Below are positions 24,109-35,639 of a stretch of DNA of 64,000 bases, piece by piece; within the stretch, counting starts at the first letter, position 1; every line of letters begins with the position of its first letter. A model generated the notes under the pieces. The model was not told the origin of the DNA, made no database searches, and saw only the letters and a program-made list of their open reading frames with translations. A program made the position numbers and the translations under genes. The stretch comes from Pocillopora verrucosa (taxonomy: Eukaryota; Cnidaria; Anthozoa; Scleractinia; Pocilloporidae): positions 3,792,585 through 3,856,584 of the forward strand of contig NC_089313.1 in the NCBI RefSeq assembly GCF_036669915.1, written 5' to 3'.

Positions 24109-24905
24109 GTTTTTGTCAAGATTTAACTTTTCTCTTTCCTTTCTATAACATACTAATTTCGTGTCAATTTTTACTTTTTGGTAATTTGCTCCACGGGTAT
24201 CGCAAAATTATCCTTTTTTAATCCTTAAAACAGCCATTAAACATATATATGAATCCTCTTAATTTAATAGCTCACATTCATTGTTTGCTCTGCTTACTAG
24301 AAATATTACAATGCAAAACGTAACCACAGATTTTCAGGGATGCCTTTATTTCAATAAAGTTTGGCTACATTTTATAACAACCAAGCGACATATGCATCTT
24401 TTACTCTTCATAACATTAGTACAAACAGTGTTTCGTTCATCGTCGACTGTGATATCTGTCGGGTCTTGCTTCTGTCTTGTCTCTCTTCACCTATTGACAA
24501 TAAATAGTGGGGGACTTGAATAGTCTAAATCAGAGGATAACATTTTGGGAAACTTCTATTTGTGGAATGGAGTGGCTCTGAATAAACAAAAATGATCTTA
24601 AACATTGGTTGGCATAGATAAGAAAGAAGGACTTAAAGCGTGAAGAGATCCAAACAGTGCGCACCGCCATGTTGGATCGTACGACGTTTTACGCTTGATT
24701 TTACTATTTGCACTATCCCCTTGGGACTAATGCAAACCAATGAGCTTTTTCCATATAATTAAACAAAAAAAGGCCATGCGCCTCAAGTTCATCTGTAAAT
24801 AAAGATCCGTCCGTTTTGACAGACCTTGCCATTTTTTTGTAGTTATAGTAACAAGTAGCTGTCCTTAATACCTATGTCAGTATTCTGGATCATAAATTTT
24901 CTTAC

Positions 24906-25121
24906 CTTTAGTACTTCCTTTTACCAAGTAACGACGTGATTATAACTCCCCGGCGTATTGTAATGGTTTGGATTCTATGAAAAGGAGGAAAATGTGTAAT
25001 ATTGTAAATGAAAATTACATACCAAGCTGAAAGGCAGTTGTCAAGGATATATCGATTTTCTTGATGAATTTCCCTCCCACTTCCCTTCCATATGCTGCTG
25101 GCTGTTTGAACGGGTTTGAAG
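24906..25121 (-). CDS. Two orphan exon-like segments
   Basis: Segment 25121-25023 (99 bp) follows GGCTCTGCAG and ends at G|GTATGT. Segment 24974-24906 (69 bp) follows TTTTCATAG and ends at AAAG|GTAAGA. Joined in the best frame they read ...REVGGKFIKKIDISLTTAF... then ESKPLQYAGEL and a stop. They lie on the same strand as, and downstream of, peptide gene C, but the phase does not fit its signal exon. They may be exons of a missing or decayed fifth copy, or of an unrelated gene. Confidence 0.25.
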
Positions 25122-26095
25122 CTGCAGAGCCGCCATAGGAATGAAAAGCGAAAGGGTTAGGGGAGAAAATTAAGAAACAGATCCATTCTCCTTTCGCAGC
25201 TCGTTACATCGTTTTTGCAATTTCGTCACTTTCATTTCCACAAGATAACTGAAAATTTATTTATCGTGGCGGTTACATCAATTGCGCACTCAAATCACCC
25301 CTCGATAAACGTAAATTTCCCATCTAGCTGTTACACATTTCATTGTAATTTAGTTAAAAGAATTCAATGTTATATCATGATAATAACCTCCAATCCCATA
25401 ACTTGTCGTTAGATAGTGTATGGATATTGTGGGGAGAAGTTACATGCAAATCACTTCTGGGAGTTAACGGGTTAAAGTTCTTGTTTGGTAATAAGGGTGA
25501 CAGTGCTTGCCTTGATATGTAAACTCATTATAATGAGCTGAATTCAAGATTTGAAAAAATGACAAGTTCGTCAGACTTTCCGTATGAGAGTAAATGGAAT
25601 AAGGGAGATGGCTGTTTGAGAAAGATATTTTAAGTCCTAGATACAAAATCTGAACATTATGTCTTTCCCACAATCTTATCTCTCGATGAACCAGTAGCCC
25701 TCGGAAAAGTAATCGGAAGTGGGTACATCGTGGGCAACGCTACCAGTCATAGGAACATATTTCTTTTTTTCCAACAGAGAAGCGTCTATGCGATGATGTC
25801 ATCGCCCGTTACCTTAGACGAGAGGTCTCAACTTATGCAAGTAAATCCTACCACTGCTTATAATGAATCTCCTTGAAATGATAGATATTCAGAAAATCCT
25901 CTAGGAAAATTGATCATAAGAGATCTTAAACCACTTGTCCCTTAACAATACTATTGATTTTCTTGCAAAGAGTCGAAAATGGTTCTCATATTACCATTCT
26001 TAACGAAGCGTCGAAACCCTCCACCTTGAGTTGGCCCAGTGAGCCACTTATTTCAGTAGGGAAGACTAAGGCTATTCCAATAAGAGTGATGCTTG

Positions 26096-26504
26096 CTAAG
26101 CTATTATCAAGTAATCAAGGCGGAATTGAAGCTGATCACGTAACATTAGGCCAGATATCTTTTTAAAGATTCCTCTCTTGGTCTTGGTTGCTGTAAAACC
26201 TTCTGGTACCTGCAGTGAAAGAGGATAATGATGCTGCTGCCGCTAGAAGCTTAACATGATGATGATCAAGTTATGCAATGCGTCTTTATTTTCGTTCTAA
26301 ACGAAAGTGAAGATAAAGAAGTTCTTTCCATCAAGCAGTCAATAATATTTGAATTCGTAAAACATATATTATGACTTTGCCAAGGCTATGTAGCTGATCA
26401 TGAAAAATAAAGCTTACCTGTTTTAGCCTTTGTGGCGTTGTCTGATGAAATAGCAAGAAAATACATAATGCTAAGAGAAAGAAATAAAATTTTCCGCAAA
26501 ACAT
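26096..26504 (-). CDS. Secreted peptide precursor C (unrecognised family)
   Basis: Two exons: 26504-26418 and 26209-26096, 66 residues. Exon 1 is a signal peptide (MFCGKFYFFLLALCIFLLF...) ending in phase 0 at CAG|GTAAGC. Exon 2, after TTTCACTGCAG, encodes VPEGFTATKTKR followed by a cysteine-free, cationic, amphipathic-looking peptide beginning GIFKKISGLMLRDQLQF. Lys-Arg is a likely prohormone-convertase site, leaving a 25-residue mature peptide. Gene B has the same plan (MF.GKF.F signal, VP-x-x-aromatic, TKR). The duplicated non-coding blocks upstream of both genes show that B and C are recent tandem copies. The two acidic pro-region exons present in A and D are absent. Function unknown. Confidence 0.6.
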
Positions 26505-28504
26505 GATGCCTCTGAATTTTAACTTTGTCAGAGTTGAAATTGCGTTATCGTAAATACGAGATAAACGGATAAATAACTAAGTCACTGAGCTTACATTAGA
26601 GGAGGAAGTCTGACAAAAAGGCGGTTTGTTGTGACACAATTCCAAATGGGAAAAATTAAAAAGAAAAGAAAAAATAACCTAAGTGAAGCTGCTCTGTGAA
26701 TTATGTTTTGATCAATTTGTATTTTGACGTGAAGTGACCTTGTTTTTTGTTGGGGGGAGGAGGAGGGATCAAATTGAGATTATGGCGGCAATTTATCAGA
26801 TACCACTCAGACCCCAACGTTGAAAAATTCAAACAATGAAACAAAACAGAAAATGGTTGTTTTGAGAATCTTTAAAAAGCAGTTTTTACTCTGATATGAA
26901 TTTCATGGCGCCTTGAAGAGAACAAATCCTGCGTGTTTTGAAACGATAAACGAGTGTCTTCTTTTGAGCTTAAAGTATACTTTTATAATTAAATTTTCAT
27001 ATCCATCATCAATTCTGGAAGTGTTGAATAAATGAAAATTTTTACTTTTTGAAAGAGGCAATGGATGAGGAAGTCCCCTGGACTTTGTTTATTAATTTTC
27101 AAGTCAAAGATAACAAAAGAGTAAAAGAAGTTTATATATATTTTTTATTAATCTTTCAGTTGGTTCATTCTCTCTGGGAGATACTACTTGTGAGCAACTT
27201 GCATGGTGGCATTTCTTCACCTTTTGTTTAATCATCTATGTCAAAACAGTTCTCTCTCTCTCTAAAGCCTGATGAATGGAGATATAAAGTTAATCATAAT
27301 AAACAATCCAGTGACATTCGATCCAGTGATGAAGGTCATTCCTTTTAAATAAAACATGTATTGAGAGTTTTGTTAAACTTTACCAATTGGTGGTTTTCAT
27401 ACAGGAACCTTCATTGAGTTTTAAAAGCGGGGTCCCCTTTATTGTTTATTTCAGGAGCAGCTGTACTTTGTTCACTGATACAATGTAATACCTAAGTATG
27501 ATTTCAACAAGGAACCGACTGATCATAAAGCAACTAACGATTAGCATAAAAAGCATCTCTCAGAGTGAAAACTCTCCCCAAACGCGGGTGGTCCTAGCTT
27601 CCAGACTAAAAAAAAAATAGCTGAAGCAATGGTAATATTAATGACTGAAGGGCATTTTGGTCTGGAATCATACTAATGATTTTCAACACAACAGAACCGA
27701 AAAAGCTTATTTAAGAAAATTGAAAAGCCAAAGTTTTTGGAACAAACGTTTCAAATTCCCCACATCATAGCTTCTTTGTCTTTCTTTTTCTTGCAATTTC
27801 ATTGGTTACTTTTCAGAGGCCATGAAGTCTCATGGCTTGTTTAATTCGGTTTTGTGTTGCCTCCTCAATTGGTAGGAAAAGATGGGATTTAGGGCAAAAA
27901 TTAGTGCGATTTGTGAATAAGTCACACCCTTGAGAGCCAATCTGATTGCAAAGTTCACTAATTATTTGAAAATGGATGTTTTTGGAATGAAACAGTAATG
28001 ACGTTGACGATATGATCTTGGCGATTTTGATGACGATAAATGATAATAAAGTGAATTGTGAAAGGGTTTGACTAATACCTCAACTGAATGTCCCCGTTTG
28101 GACAACGCACTGCTGTAGCTAACGCGCATATGCCGGTTCCATGGAGGAGACTATGAAGGTAAAAGCAATTGAATACTTTTAAAGCATGGGTGAGAATTGC
28201 TTGAGAATTGATGCACTCGGAAGACTAAATAAGACCTATAATTTTAATATTTATAATTATGCAGTTTTTGTAACCGCATTACAACTAATAAATATGAGTC
28301 ATAGGAGTTACAAGAGTACATACAGATACTACCAATAAAAAGTCGCATCGGGTTTGAAAATTACATCTCATCAGAGAAAATGAAGGAGAAAACAGCTTAC
28401 AAATAACTTCATCAAGTGTACATAATCCTCAAAAGAGGACGTTAAGTTACTTTTAAAAGCTGGACAAAGAACGATCCAAACGATAGAAGGTAATAATCGT
28501 AAAA
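26505..28504. other. Intergenic region between peptide genes C and B
   Basis: Contains the duplicated block above. A 35-bp exon-like segment (about 28087-28121, minus strand, between TAGCTACAG and GAG|GTATTA) could be a non-coding first exon of gene C or a last exon of gene B. No other gene seen. Confidence 0.4.
26750..27450. repeat. Duplicated block upstream of peptide gene C
   Basis: Shares ordered segments with 28995-29745, for example ATTAATCTTTCAGTTG, GCATG-TGGCATTTC-TCACC, AATAAACAAT, CAATTGGTGGTTTT and GAGTTTTAAAAG. It keeps the same position relative to gene C as the other block does to gene B, so a unit of about 2.3 kb was duplicated in tandem. Confidence 0.65.
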
Positions 28505-28822
28505 TTAAGGCCATTGACTTACTAAAGCGTCAACAACGCTTCTAAGAAGTCGTCGTTTAGTCCAAACTGCTTTGTAGTTATCAGGTACCTTAGATGAAAA
28601 AAAATAAGGAAAAAAAAACCTAATGATACAATAAAATCGATGATCCCAATTTTGATTTTGCAGATGAAATGGTCGTAATTTTTGCAGACGATAGTCAACT
28701 TCTCGGATTTTAGGCTTATGACTGATGTCTATAAAAGACAAACCTACCTGTGCCATATTCTGATAACACAGCACGAAAATCGATACGGTGAAGAGAACGA
28801 AGGAGAACTTTCCGTAGAACAT
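28505..28822 (-). CDS. Secreted peptide precursor B (unrecognised family)
   Basis: Two exons: 28822-28748 and 28588-28505, 52 residues. Exon 1 is a signal peptide (MFYGKFSFVLFTVSIFVLCY...). Exon 2, after TTTTCATCTAAG, encodes VPDNYKAVWTKR and then a short cationic helix-prone peptide RLLRSVVDALVSQWP. The Lys-Arg site implies a 15-residue product. The intron is 159 bp and has no stop in the reading frame, so an unspliced transcript would give a longer protein; splicing is preferred because gene C is built the same way. A GTAAGT near the end of exon 2 could instead splice to an unseen exon, replacing the last five residues. Role unknown. Confidence 0.55.
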   Translation of the reverse strand: MFYGKFSFVLFTVSIFVLCYQNMAQVGLSFIDISHKPKIREVDYRLQKLRPFHLQNQNWDHRFYCIIRFFFPYFFSSKVPDNYKAVWTKRRLLRSVVDALVSQWP

Positions 28823-28994
28823 GGTACCCAATGGTTCTGATTTAAGCAGAAGTGATTTTTGTTCTTTTGTTCTTGAAGCATTGAGCACAAATGGACGCGA
28901 TGTTTTAAAAAAAACCCTTCTGTGGGACAAACTTCAGAGTAGGAAAAAAAAAACCTTAATCGAACTAAACTACCAACAATTTTTTATTATTTGC

Positions 28995-29745
28995 ATTTTA
29001 ATGTAAACGGGGATCTTTTTATGGGGGCGGCTATAGCGTTGGTATTTTAGGTATTAATGAGACCCCAACTTTGCAGAATTGACAGAAAAAAAAAGGGGCT
29101 CTTTATGAATGTGTTGAAAAAGACAGTTTTTAATTTGATTAGAATTGTATAACACTTTGAAGGGGAAAAATCTTTAGTATTCGAAACGTTACAAATGATT
29201 GATAAGGGATGGTCTTCTTTTGAAGTTTAGTTGCCTTTAAGATTTTAAATGTTTCACTTCTGTGCTTTTTCTGTTTTCCTTTTTTACTTTTTAGGACAGT
29301 CTTGTGTGATCAGTAATTCCACATATATCGCCATTATTTCCGAAAGCGTTGAATGAGAGATAATTGTTACGTTTTTGAAGGTCGCAGCGGATTAAAAAGC
29401 GTCCTTTATTGGATCCTCGATCGCCCTATCAGAGGTGACAAAAAGGTGAAATATTTTTAATTCTTTAATTAATCTTTCAGTTGTTACATTCAGTCCCAGA
29501 GATATTGTTTGCCAGCAATTTGCATGTTGGCATTTCCTCACCGTTCTTCACTCTTTCTTTGCAGCCTGAAGAATGAAGACAAAAAGATAATCAAAATAAA
29601 CAATGCATTTAGATTTGATTCAGAGATGAAAGTCATTCTTTCCAAATTAAACCTGTTTTGAGAGCTGTGTCAGATGTTATCAATTGGTGGTTTTTATGTA
29701 AGAACTTACGCTGAGTTTTAAAAGTAAGGCCACCAATTTGATAAG
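28995..29745. repeat. Duplicated block upstream of peptide gene B
   Basis: Partner of 26750-27450; best similarity is between 29445-29735 and 27130-27440. Identity was estimated by eye and appears moderate with small indels. Confidence 0.65.
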
Positions 29746-30760
29746 AAGCAATACCCCGTTCATTGATACGTAATAACCCCTATGACGTCATTTTGACGAT
29801 GGCATAATCCGATCACTTATCTTATTCATATTTTTACCAGTGTTTCTCACTGTGAGTTACAGTATATTTATATTACAGAAGGAAATATGTTGCCTAAGTC
29901 AGAAAAAATTAAAATATTCACATACTAAAGTGCCAAAGACCTTCGGGCACTGATATTAGACTGAAGTATCACAGAATCTAACCCTCGGCTCAAATTCAAC
30001 AAAGTCATAAAATTCCTACTGGTGGAGTGAAGCAAATTGACACCAGGAATATCTTGGCTGTCGTAAATACTAATTTGAATGAAATGATGTGTTGATTTTT
30101 ATGTCCACGAAGAAATATCAACTACGAAAGATTTCTGTATTTCTGAGTCAAGAGATGTCACGTACAGCTGCCATAATAATAAAAAAATTACACAAGTGCT
30201 GTCCAAAAAGTAGCAAAAAGGGGAAAAACAGATTTTTTCAAAAATAGTCTAAAAAAAAACTTCTGCATATGGAAATTCTTTGAAAAAGAATAGTTAAATT
30301 AGTAATTATGTGAGTGTAAGTAATCTGCTCTATGGTTGAACCTAGTTGGACCAGTGCGGGGCTACTGTAGTGCTTCCTCACTTATTAATCGCTTTGTTTA
30401 ATTTGTGAAAGATTCTTCAAAAATAAAATCCAAATAATCATGAACACCTGGGTCGATGCTTCACTACAGATGTTTGTGGTTGCTTTTCGGAATGGTTTTG
30501 ACTCGGGCTCGATGCCAAATTCTAAAATTTAAGGGAACCTCTCCGCATTGAATGAATACACGACTAGCAAAATCAGCTTTTCGAGATAGATGATTAGTAG
30601 GACTCTCTGGACGCGGGTCACTTTTCACTCGATAACGCTGCCTCCGTTATTAAAAGAATCTGAGATTACTGATAATCTACAACTTTCTCGTACTTTTGCT
30701 TGGACATGGCTAAAAAGGGAAAACATCAACCATATACAACCACGAGCATTTTGATTATGC

Positions 30761-30766
30761 TTTATT
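30761..30766 (-). promoter_or_regulatory. Polyadenylation signal of peptide gene A
   Basis: AATAAA on the minus strand, about 60 bp after the stop codon of gene A. Its position supports the last exon and strand of that gene model. Confidence 0.5.
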
Positions 30767-30826
30767 TCAAACAAGTTTGTATCCGTAACAAAAGAGTATG
30801 TTGGCCCTGAGGCTGAGTGACTTGAG

Positions 30827-33800
30827 CTATTCTAATAAAGCTTGCACACTGGCTCTCAATTGTTGCTTGTAAAAGTTTCTCATTAGTTCAGGTGCCTTGT
30901 CCCTTTTTCCCTAAAAATTTTAAATGATTAGGAAAAGTTAAACATATTAACAGTTGGCCAAAGGTTACATTATTCTTCCGCAAACGGGAGAAACTAGCAG
31001 TATTCCTTGTTGCTTCATGCGGCATTAGTTACGAAGGTCGACCTCTTTAATTTGCTGACATGATACATTAAACGTCTGAGTTATGTTACCTGCGCGCTTG
31101 GAACAATAATCATAAAGTTAACAGCCATTGCTTTATTACTAACCTAATAGCGCGGGTAATGACGACTGAATTCCATTGTTTCAATTTCTGCTGGCTGTTA
31201 CATGAATCATGAAAATAACAAGGATAGTTGTGAAACGATGGAAACTATCACATCACTATCAAGCCCATAGAAAACTGAGTTTTGTAGGACCGGATTGGTT
31301 GACGTGAGCCGGTCCAGGAAAAGCCGTCCGGTCCTGCACTTACACGGCTTAGTCGCAAAAACTTAAAAGAAAAAAAGACCGAAAAAAGTCGCGTTTTTTC
31401 GATGAATTGTGTGTTTTTATTGTCCTGACTTGACGAGACCTCGATATGACCTTCGAACCAACTATTTTCCAGTCCGGCCCTCCCACTCAATCAATAAGTA
31501 CATAGTATTTCCGTAGTGAAAATGATGATATTGATTAGGATAATGTGAAGGAAATGATAATGATGGCCATAATGATGTGATAATTATTTCTATGGTAACA
31601 ATCATGTCAGTGATGATGAGGATGATGATGCTGATTATGATAATTGTGGCATCCAAATTGATTCTTATTTTAATAATAACGTCGCTGACAACGATATAAA
31701 TGCATGACGTGGTGATGATAGTCCAATGAAAGTACCTGTTCCTTCACTTCTCCTAAATTCTGAGATCTTCCGTCTCCCCTGTAGTAGATAAAATGATCAA
31801 TTACTTAAAATTAACTAACTAATAATGTACATGAAAAAAATTACGTGCTTCTGATCGGCTGAAAACTAGTAACACGAGTTTAAAGTTTAACGCGAGTGCA
31901 ATTTACGAATGACGCGCACGCTTTCAAAATTTCTTGACTCTCTGTAATGTTTTTCATGTACATTATTGGCAAGTAGTAACAGTAATTTGGTGTTAATTAA
32001 AATAATCGCCTGTAAATTTTTCAATAACCTCAATAAAATACCAAGTGCTTCCGTCTTCGTTTGTACACGGAACATTGTACGATAATGTGACGGTATAATC
32101 CAACACCACATTCCCACAAACTCGTGCAACTACTTTATTAAACAGCGAGTAATGTTCTTGACAAGGAGCTACTTCTAAAAGCAGTACAATACTTATTGTT
32201 AATAAACCTAATTAAGCCCACCACAGTCAATATCCTGGCTCACCACCGACACAATCTCACTGCTGTCTTCAAAGTTCTTTGAAATAAACGGCCTTCCGCA
32301 GTGACTCTCTCTCGGTATAGCTTTCGAAGCATTCGTCGCTCCGACAACAACAACTACTACTACTACCACTACACAAGTGAGTCTTAACATATCTTTACAA
32401 AGTGTTCTAGAACATTCCAGACGCTTACATAAGAACTATTTTAGAAGTAATACATAATAAATGCGCGACTTGATGAAACGTTCTGGAAAGTTCTAAAGTA
32501 TTCCAGTCAGCATGACTCAGCACTCTAGATATTTCTAGAAGCCTATATTTACAATAACAACTCGTAGCAATAAAGACTGGACTCATTAAGTCCGGAAAAA
32601 AGTTAAACAATCAACAAATCGAAGGATCAGTAAAAGAACCAAGTCTATTGTTTTTATAGTTTTTGGTCACTTCAGACTATTTTGATCCTTAAAACATTAT
32701 TTTGTGAGTAGCTATGAAATAATAGTAAATCTAGCTGATAACGTCGTTGTTTATGTACAGCTAAAACATGCTTTTAATTTTTGTCCAACATTTGACGTTT
32801 AACATACCTTTGCACCTCTCTTTCTCCATCTTCTCCCTGTCAAAGTATAGACGAAACAAGAAATAAAAAGAGAGAAGAGGTTGTTTTAGTCAGCGTTTTT
32901 TTGTTCTAAAAGTTGAACGTGTGGGCTATTAAACGTCATGAAAAGTTGTCATTACACCGTTATCAACAGACCTTAAAACATCAAAAACTTTTTTAATTTC
33001 TCATCAACTAACCAATTCGACAGAATAAAGAATGTTGAAAATGAATGTGTGCTACAGCCTTCATTAAATTGTGGCAGGTTTTATGAGAAATAAATGAGGC
33101 AATGGACTAAACCATGGTTAATGCAATCATGGTATCCTAACTTTCTAGGATAACTGTGATTTAATTTTCATCAAATTGAAGGAACTAAGTCGCAGTTTCA
33201 TATAAGTTCCTCAAATCCAATCGCTTTCAATCTTCTCGAAGCTCAAGAAGGGCAGCGGCAATCGAATGCTCCTCCTCCATCCCCCAACCCATCGCTTGTT
33301 TTGCTCCCTTTCACCCTATGGTGCTTCGTAGCTCACGCTTATTACGCGCGGCTAAAGGGAGCTGGAAATGATTGTTGTGAAGACTATACCTTCTTGTTAT
33401 TTAGGTGTGTTTTTACTATTGCTTCTAGGGGAGTAGTGTGGTTTTCTTTTCGCTGATGCCAAACGCTCGCCTTAAAATTTACTCAATACTCAATGCGACA
33501 CGAATCTTATAATTCCTGGGCATGTAGTCTTTAAAGGGTCTTATTCGCAGACTCCAACCCTTGTGATCCTGCCGATAAGGGGAAGAACAGTCTTTTAACT
33601 GGACAGTCACTTCCACTTATATTTAATCACTACCTTTCACGTTGTACTTCAAAGATTTTTCCAATTGAGTGACCTCATTTTGTCTTAATTTTTCGATCAC
33701 GTCAATTATTGCTCCTTGTCTAGAGCACAGGGCAATTTAGAATTTATGACGTGGAGAAAAGCTCTAAAACCATCAGCAAGTGATAGCCAAGTGATAAGAA

Positions 33801-34130
33801 ACAAAACAAAAATGCGAAGTTAGAGTTTCAGTAATTTTCATAGATGTTATTCATACCTACTATAAAATAGCCTGATTTATTAACAAAAAAAATTACTGAT
33901 CTAGAAACGTTTGTGTTTGGCAAGACCAAGAAACTTTCGATCTTCCCTGAAAACGCCATCAAACGCCTCCTTGATTGGCTGTGCATTTATATTTCAGGGC
34001 TGAGGTAGAGGGTGAAAATGTGTGCAAATAAGTTTGAATTAAATCTTACCCGTGCCTCTGATTTTGAACCTGACAAGTTCAGAAGGAGTAAAAACGCGAC
34101 CGTGGCGGGCAAAACTTTTTCACAAAACAT
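30827..34130 (-). CDS. Secreted peptide precursor A (unrecognised family)
   Basis: Four exons: 34130-34050, 32836-32808, 31778-31736 and 30910-30827, with consistent phases and GT-AG borders, 78 residues. Exon 1 is a signal peptide (MFCEKVLPATVAFLLLLNLSG...). Exons 2-3, only 29 and 43 bp, encode an acidic Gly/Glu-rich pro-region (GEDGEREVQRGDGRSQ). Exon 4 begins GKRD, a dibasic site preceded by Gly (a pattern also used for C-terminal amidation of an upstream peptide), and continues with a cysteine-free amphipathic peptide (PELMRNFYKQQLRASVQALL) to the stop. It is the largest gene of the cluster because of two long introns; intron 2 holds a nested small ORF. Same plan as gene D. Function unknown. 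Confidence 0.6.
31490..31660. repeat. GAT-rich low-complexity region
   Basis: Imperfect GATGAT/AATGAT repeats in intron 2-3 space of peptide gene A. No coding signal. Confidence 0.7.
32208..32390 (-). CDS. Small ORF with poly-valine signal-like start
   Basis: A 60-residue frame from ATG to stop. It begins MLRLTC followed by ten valines, coded by a GTAGTAGTAGTAGTTGTTGTTGT-like microsatellite, then a polar part with ESHCGRPFISKNFEDSS and SQDIDCGGLN. The start looks like a signal peptide and the two cysteines could pair. It lies on the same strand inside intron 2 of peptide gene A. It could be a nested secreted-peptide gene, or chance coding over a microsatellite; no family is recognised. Confidence 0.25.
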   Translation of the reverse strand: MLRLTCVVVVVVVVVVGATNASKAIPRESHCGRPFISKNFEDSSEIVSVVSQDIDCGGLN

Positions 34131-34689
34131 GGCGCAAGTTCTGTTCAAGCCGGTGGCAAATTTGATATACCGAAAGCTGAGGGAGTTGTTTTGTCTTATG
34201 CTATATGTAATTACAATGAACGAAAAAGCCTTCTTTTGAGAATTGCTATTAAACCATTAAGAACCGCAAATAATCTAATTAAACACTTTCATAGTTTGCA
34301 TCACAGGAGAGGAAATTTATATACAGGCAGCTAAATTGGGATATAAATATTGCAAATTCCCAAATCAATCTTTTCTTCGGCTGCCTAAGTTAGTAATTTC
34401 TTGTATTCATCGGGCAAAGCAATTAAATGAGTAATTGTGATTTTTCTTTAGCTATGCTGTGAACAAGAGTTGGGTTGGGAAACAGTATCTAGTAGTATAT
34501 AGCTTCTAGAAAGGACTAATTTAGTCTAAAATACTGAAAAACCAAATCTCTAATCAGCACAAGTTTTTTTTTTATTTCTATGAAATCGCTCTGGATGTCG
34601 TAAGGAGCTTTCTTTTTTACATTTATCGATTTTATCCCAGATGAAAACGACAATAATTTTTAGTGATGGTAATAGCATTGAGTGGGGTC

Positions 34690-34786
34690 CCATTCAGTCT
34701 GTAATCATACGAATGATGACAAAATTAGACGACCGCGCAGCTGGAGACCGATTTGTTTATCACTTGTATGATTACAGACCAAATTG
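34690..34786. mobile_element. Foldback MITE-like hairpin
   Basis: GTCTGTAATCATAC on the left is exactly complementary to GTATGATTACAGAC on the right. Inner segments also pair imperfectly (GACGACCGCGCAGCTGG against the GGAGACC side). No coding capacity. It looks like a small non-autonomous DNA element. Confidence 0.6.
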
Positions 34787-35639
34787 GATGACACGAAGTC
34801 TTATTATCAATTAATCATAAAAATTATAATTTCGGAGAAACGAAGAAGAGTCAAGTTGTCGTTATCGTCTGCAACAAACCATTTTTGCAATCTTGAATGT
34901 ATCGAGGGTAGTTTCGTTTCTTTGAAAGGAAATTTCATCAAAAAGTGAAAAGATCATAAATTCTGTTGAGTTTCAGCTTGATCTTCGAACGTTTTGAGAA
35001 TTATTTAATTATCCTCGGCCTTTCAAGCTTACCAACAGCCCAAAGTTGTAAAAGGGATTTGAAAAGCAGACTTCTCCTCTAATTTGGTTTGTTTCTGTAT
35101 TCATTTTTTTTCTTCGTCAAGCAAGAACTTGTCATGTAATATTTAAGCTGGGTTACAAATAATGGAATATGCTTCTGCGAGGCTGATGACCCATCAAAGT
35201 TTGCGATTAAAAAAAAACCCCCTAATTTATTACTTAAAATGTACCTTAAAATTCATGTTATGTTGAATAAAAGTCAACGTTTAATTTATGTCCAGCGAGA
35301 ATAAACCTGCACGTGACATCCTCCTTCATATCTCAAGACATTTTCAACCAAATTAATTCTTGAATGTTATCAATATGTCCCTTTGCTTTCGAATAGTCCT
35401 TTTCACAGATGTGTATTTAGTTGCCAAGCCTTTGATTTGGAGTGACGCTGAAGGTGACCTTGTTGTGATAGAGACCAGTATCTAGTTAGCATGATAACAA
35501 AGTAATTTGCATTTGAAAAGCAGCAAGGTTTGTATCATAACAAGGTCAACCTTAGCCTCACTCCTGTTTAAAGGCTTGTCAACCAAGCACACAATTGTAA
35601 AATGACCTATTAACGTTTTTTCCTCGCCCATTAATGATT

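Larger units (their letters stand above)
22538..26095. other. Intergenic region between peptide genes D and C
   Basis: Holds the 96-bp minisatellite (23245-24108), two orphan exon-like segments (24906-25121) and a dispersed repeat at about 25340-25476 ending in GGGAGTTAACGGGTTAAAG. No further gene is supported; the frames at 22972-23241, 24281-24523 and 25464-25673 lack splice or family support. Confidence 0.5.
28823..30826. other. Intergenic region between peptide genes B and A
   Basis: Holds the second copy of the duplicated block (28995-29745), which contains a minus-strand donor (GTAAGT near 29708) that might end a non-coding first exon of gene B, and the 3' untranslated region of gene A. 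No other coding evidence. Confidence 0.5.

Noticed and set aside
24281-24523. 80-codon plus-strand frame with a hydrophobic end
   Set aside because: No signal-peptide-like start or partner exon, and the strand is opposite to the surrounding gene cluster.
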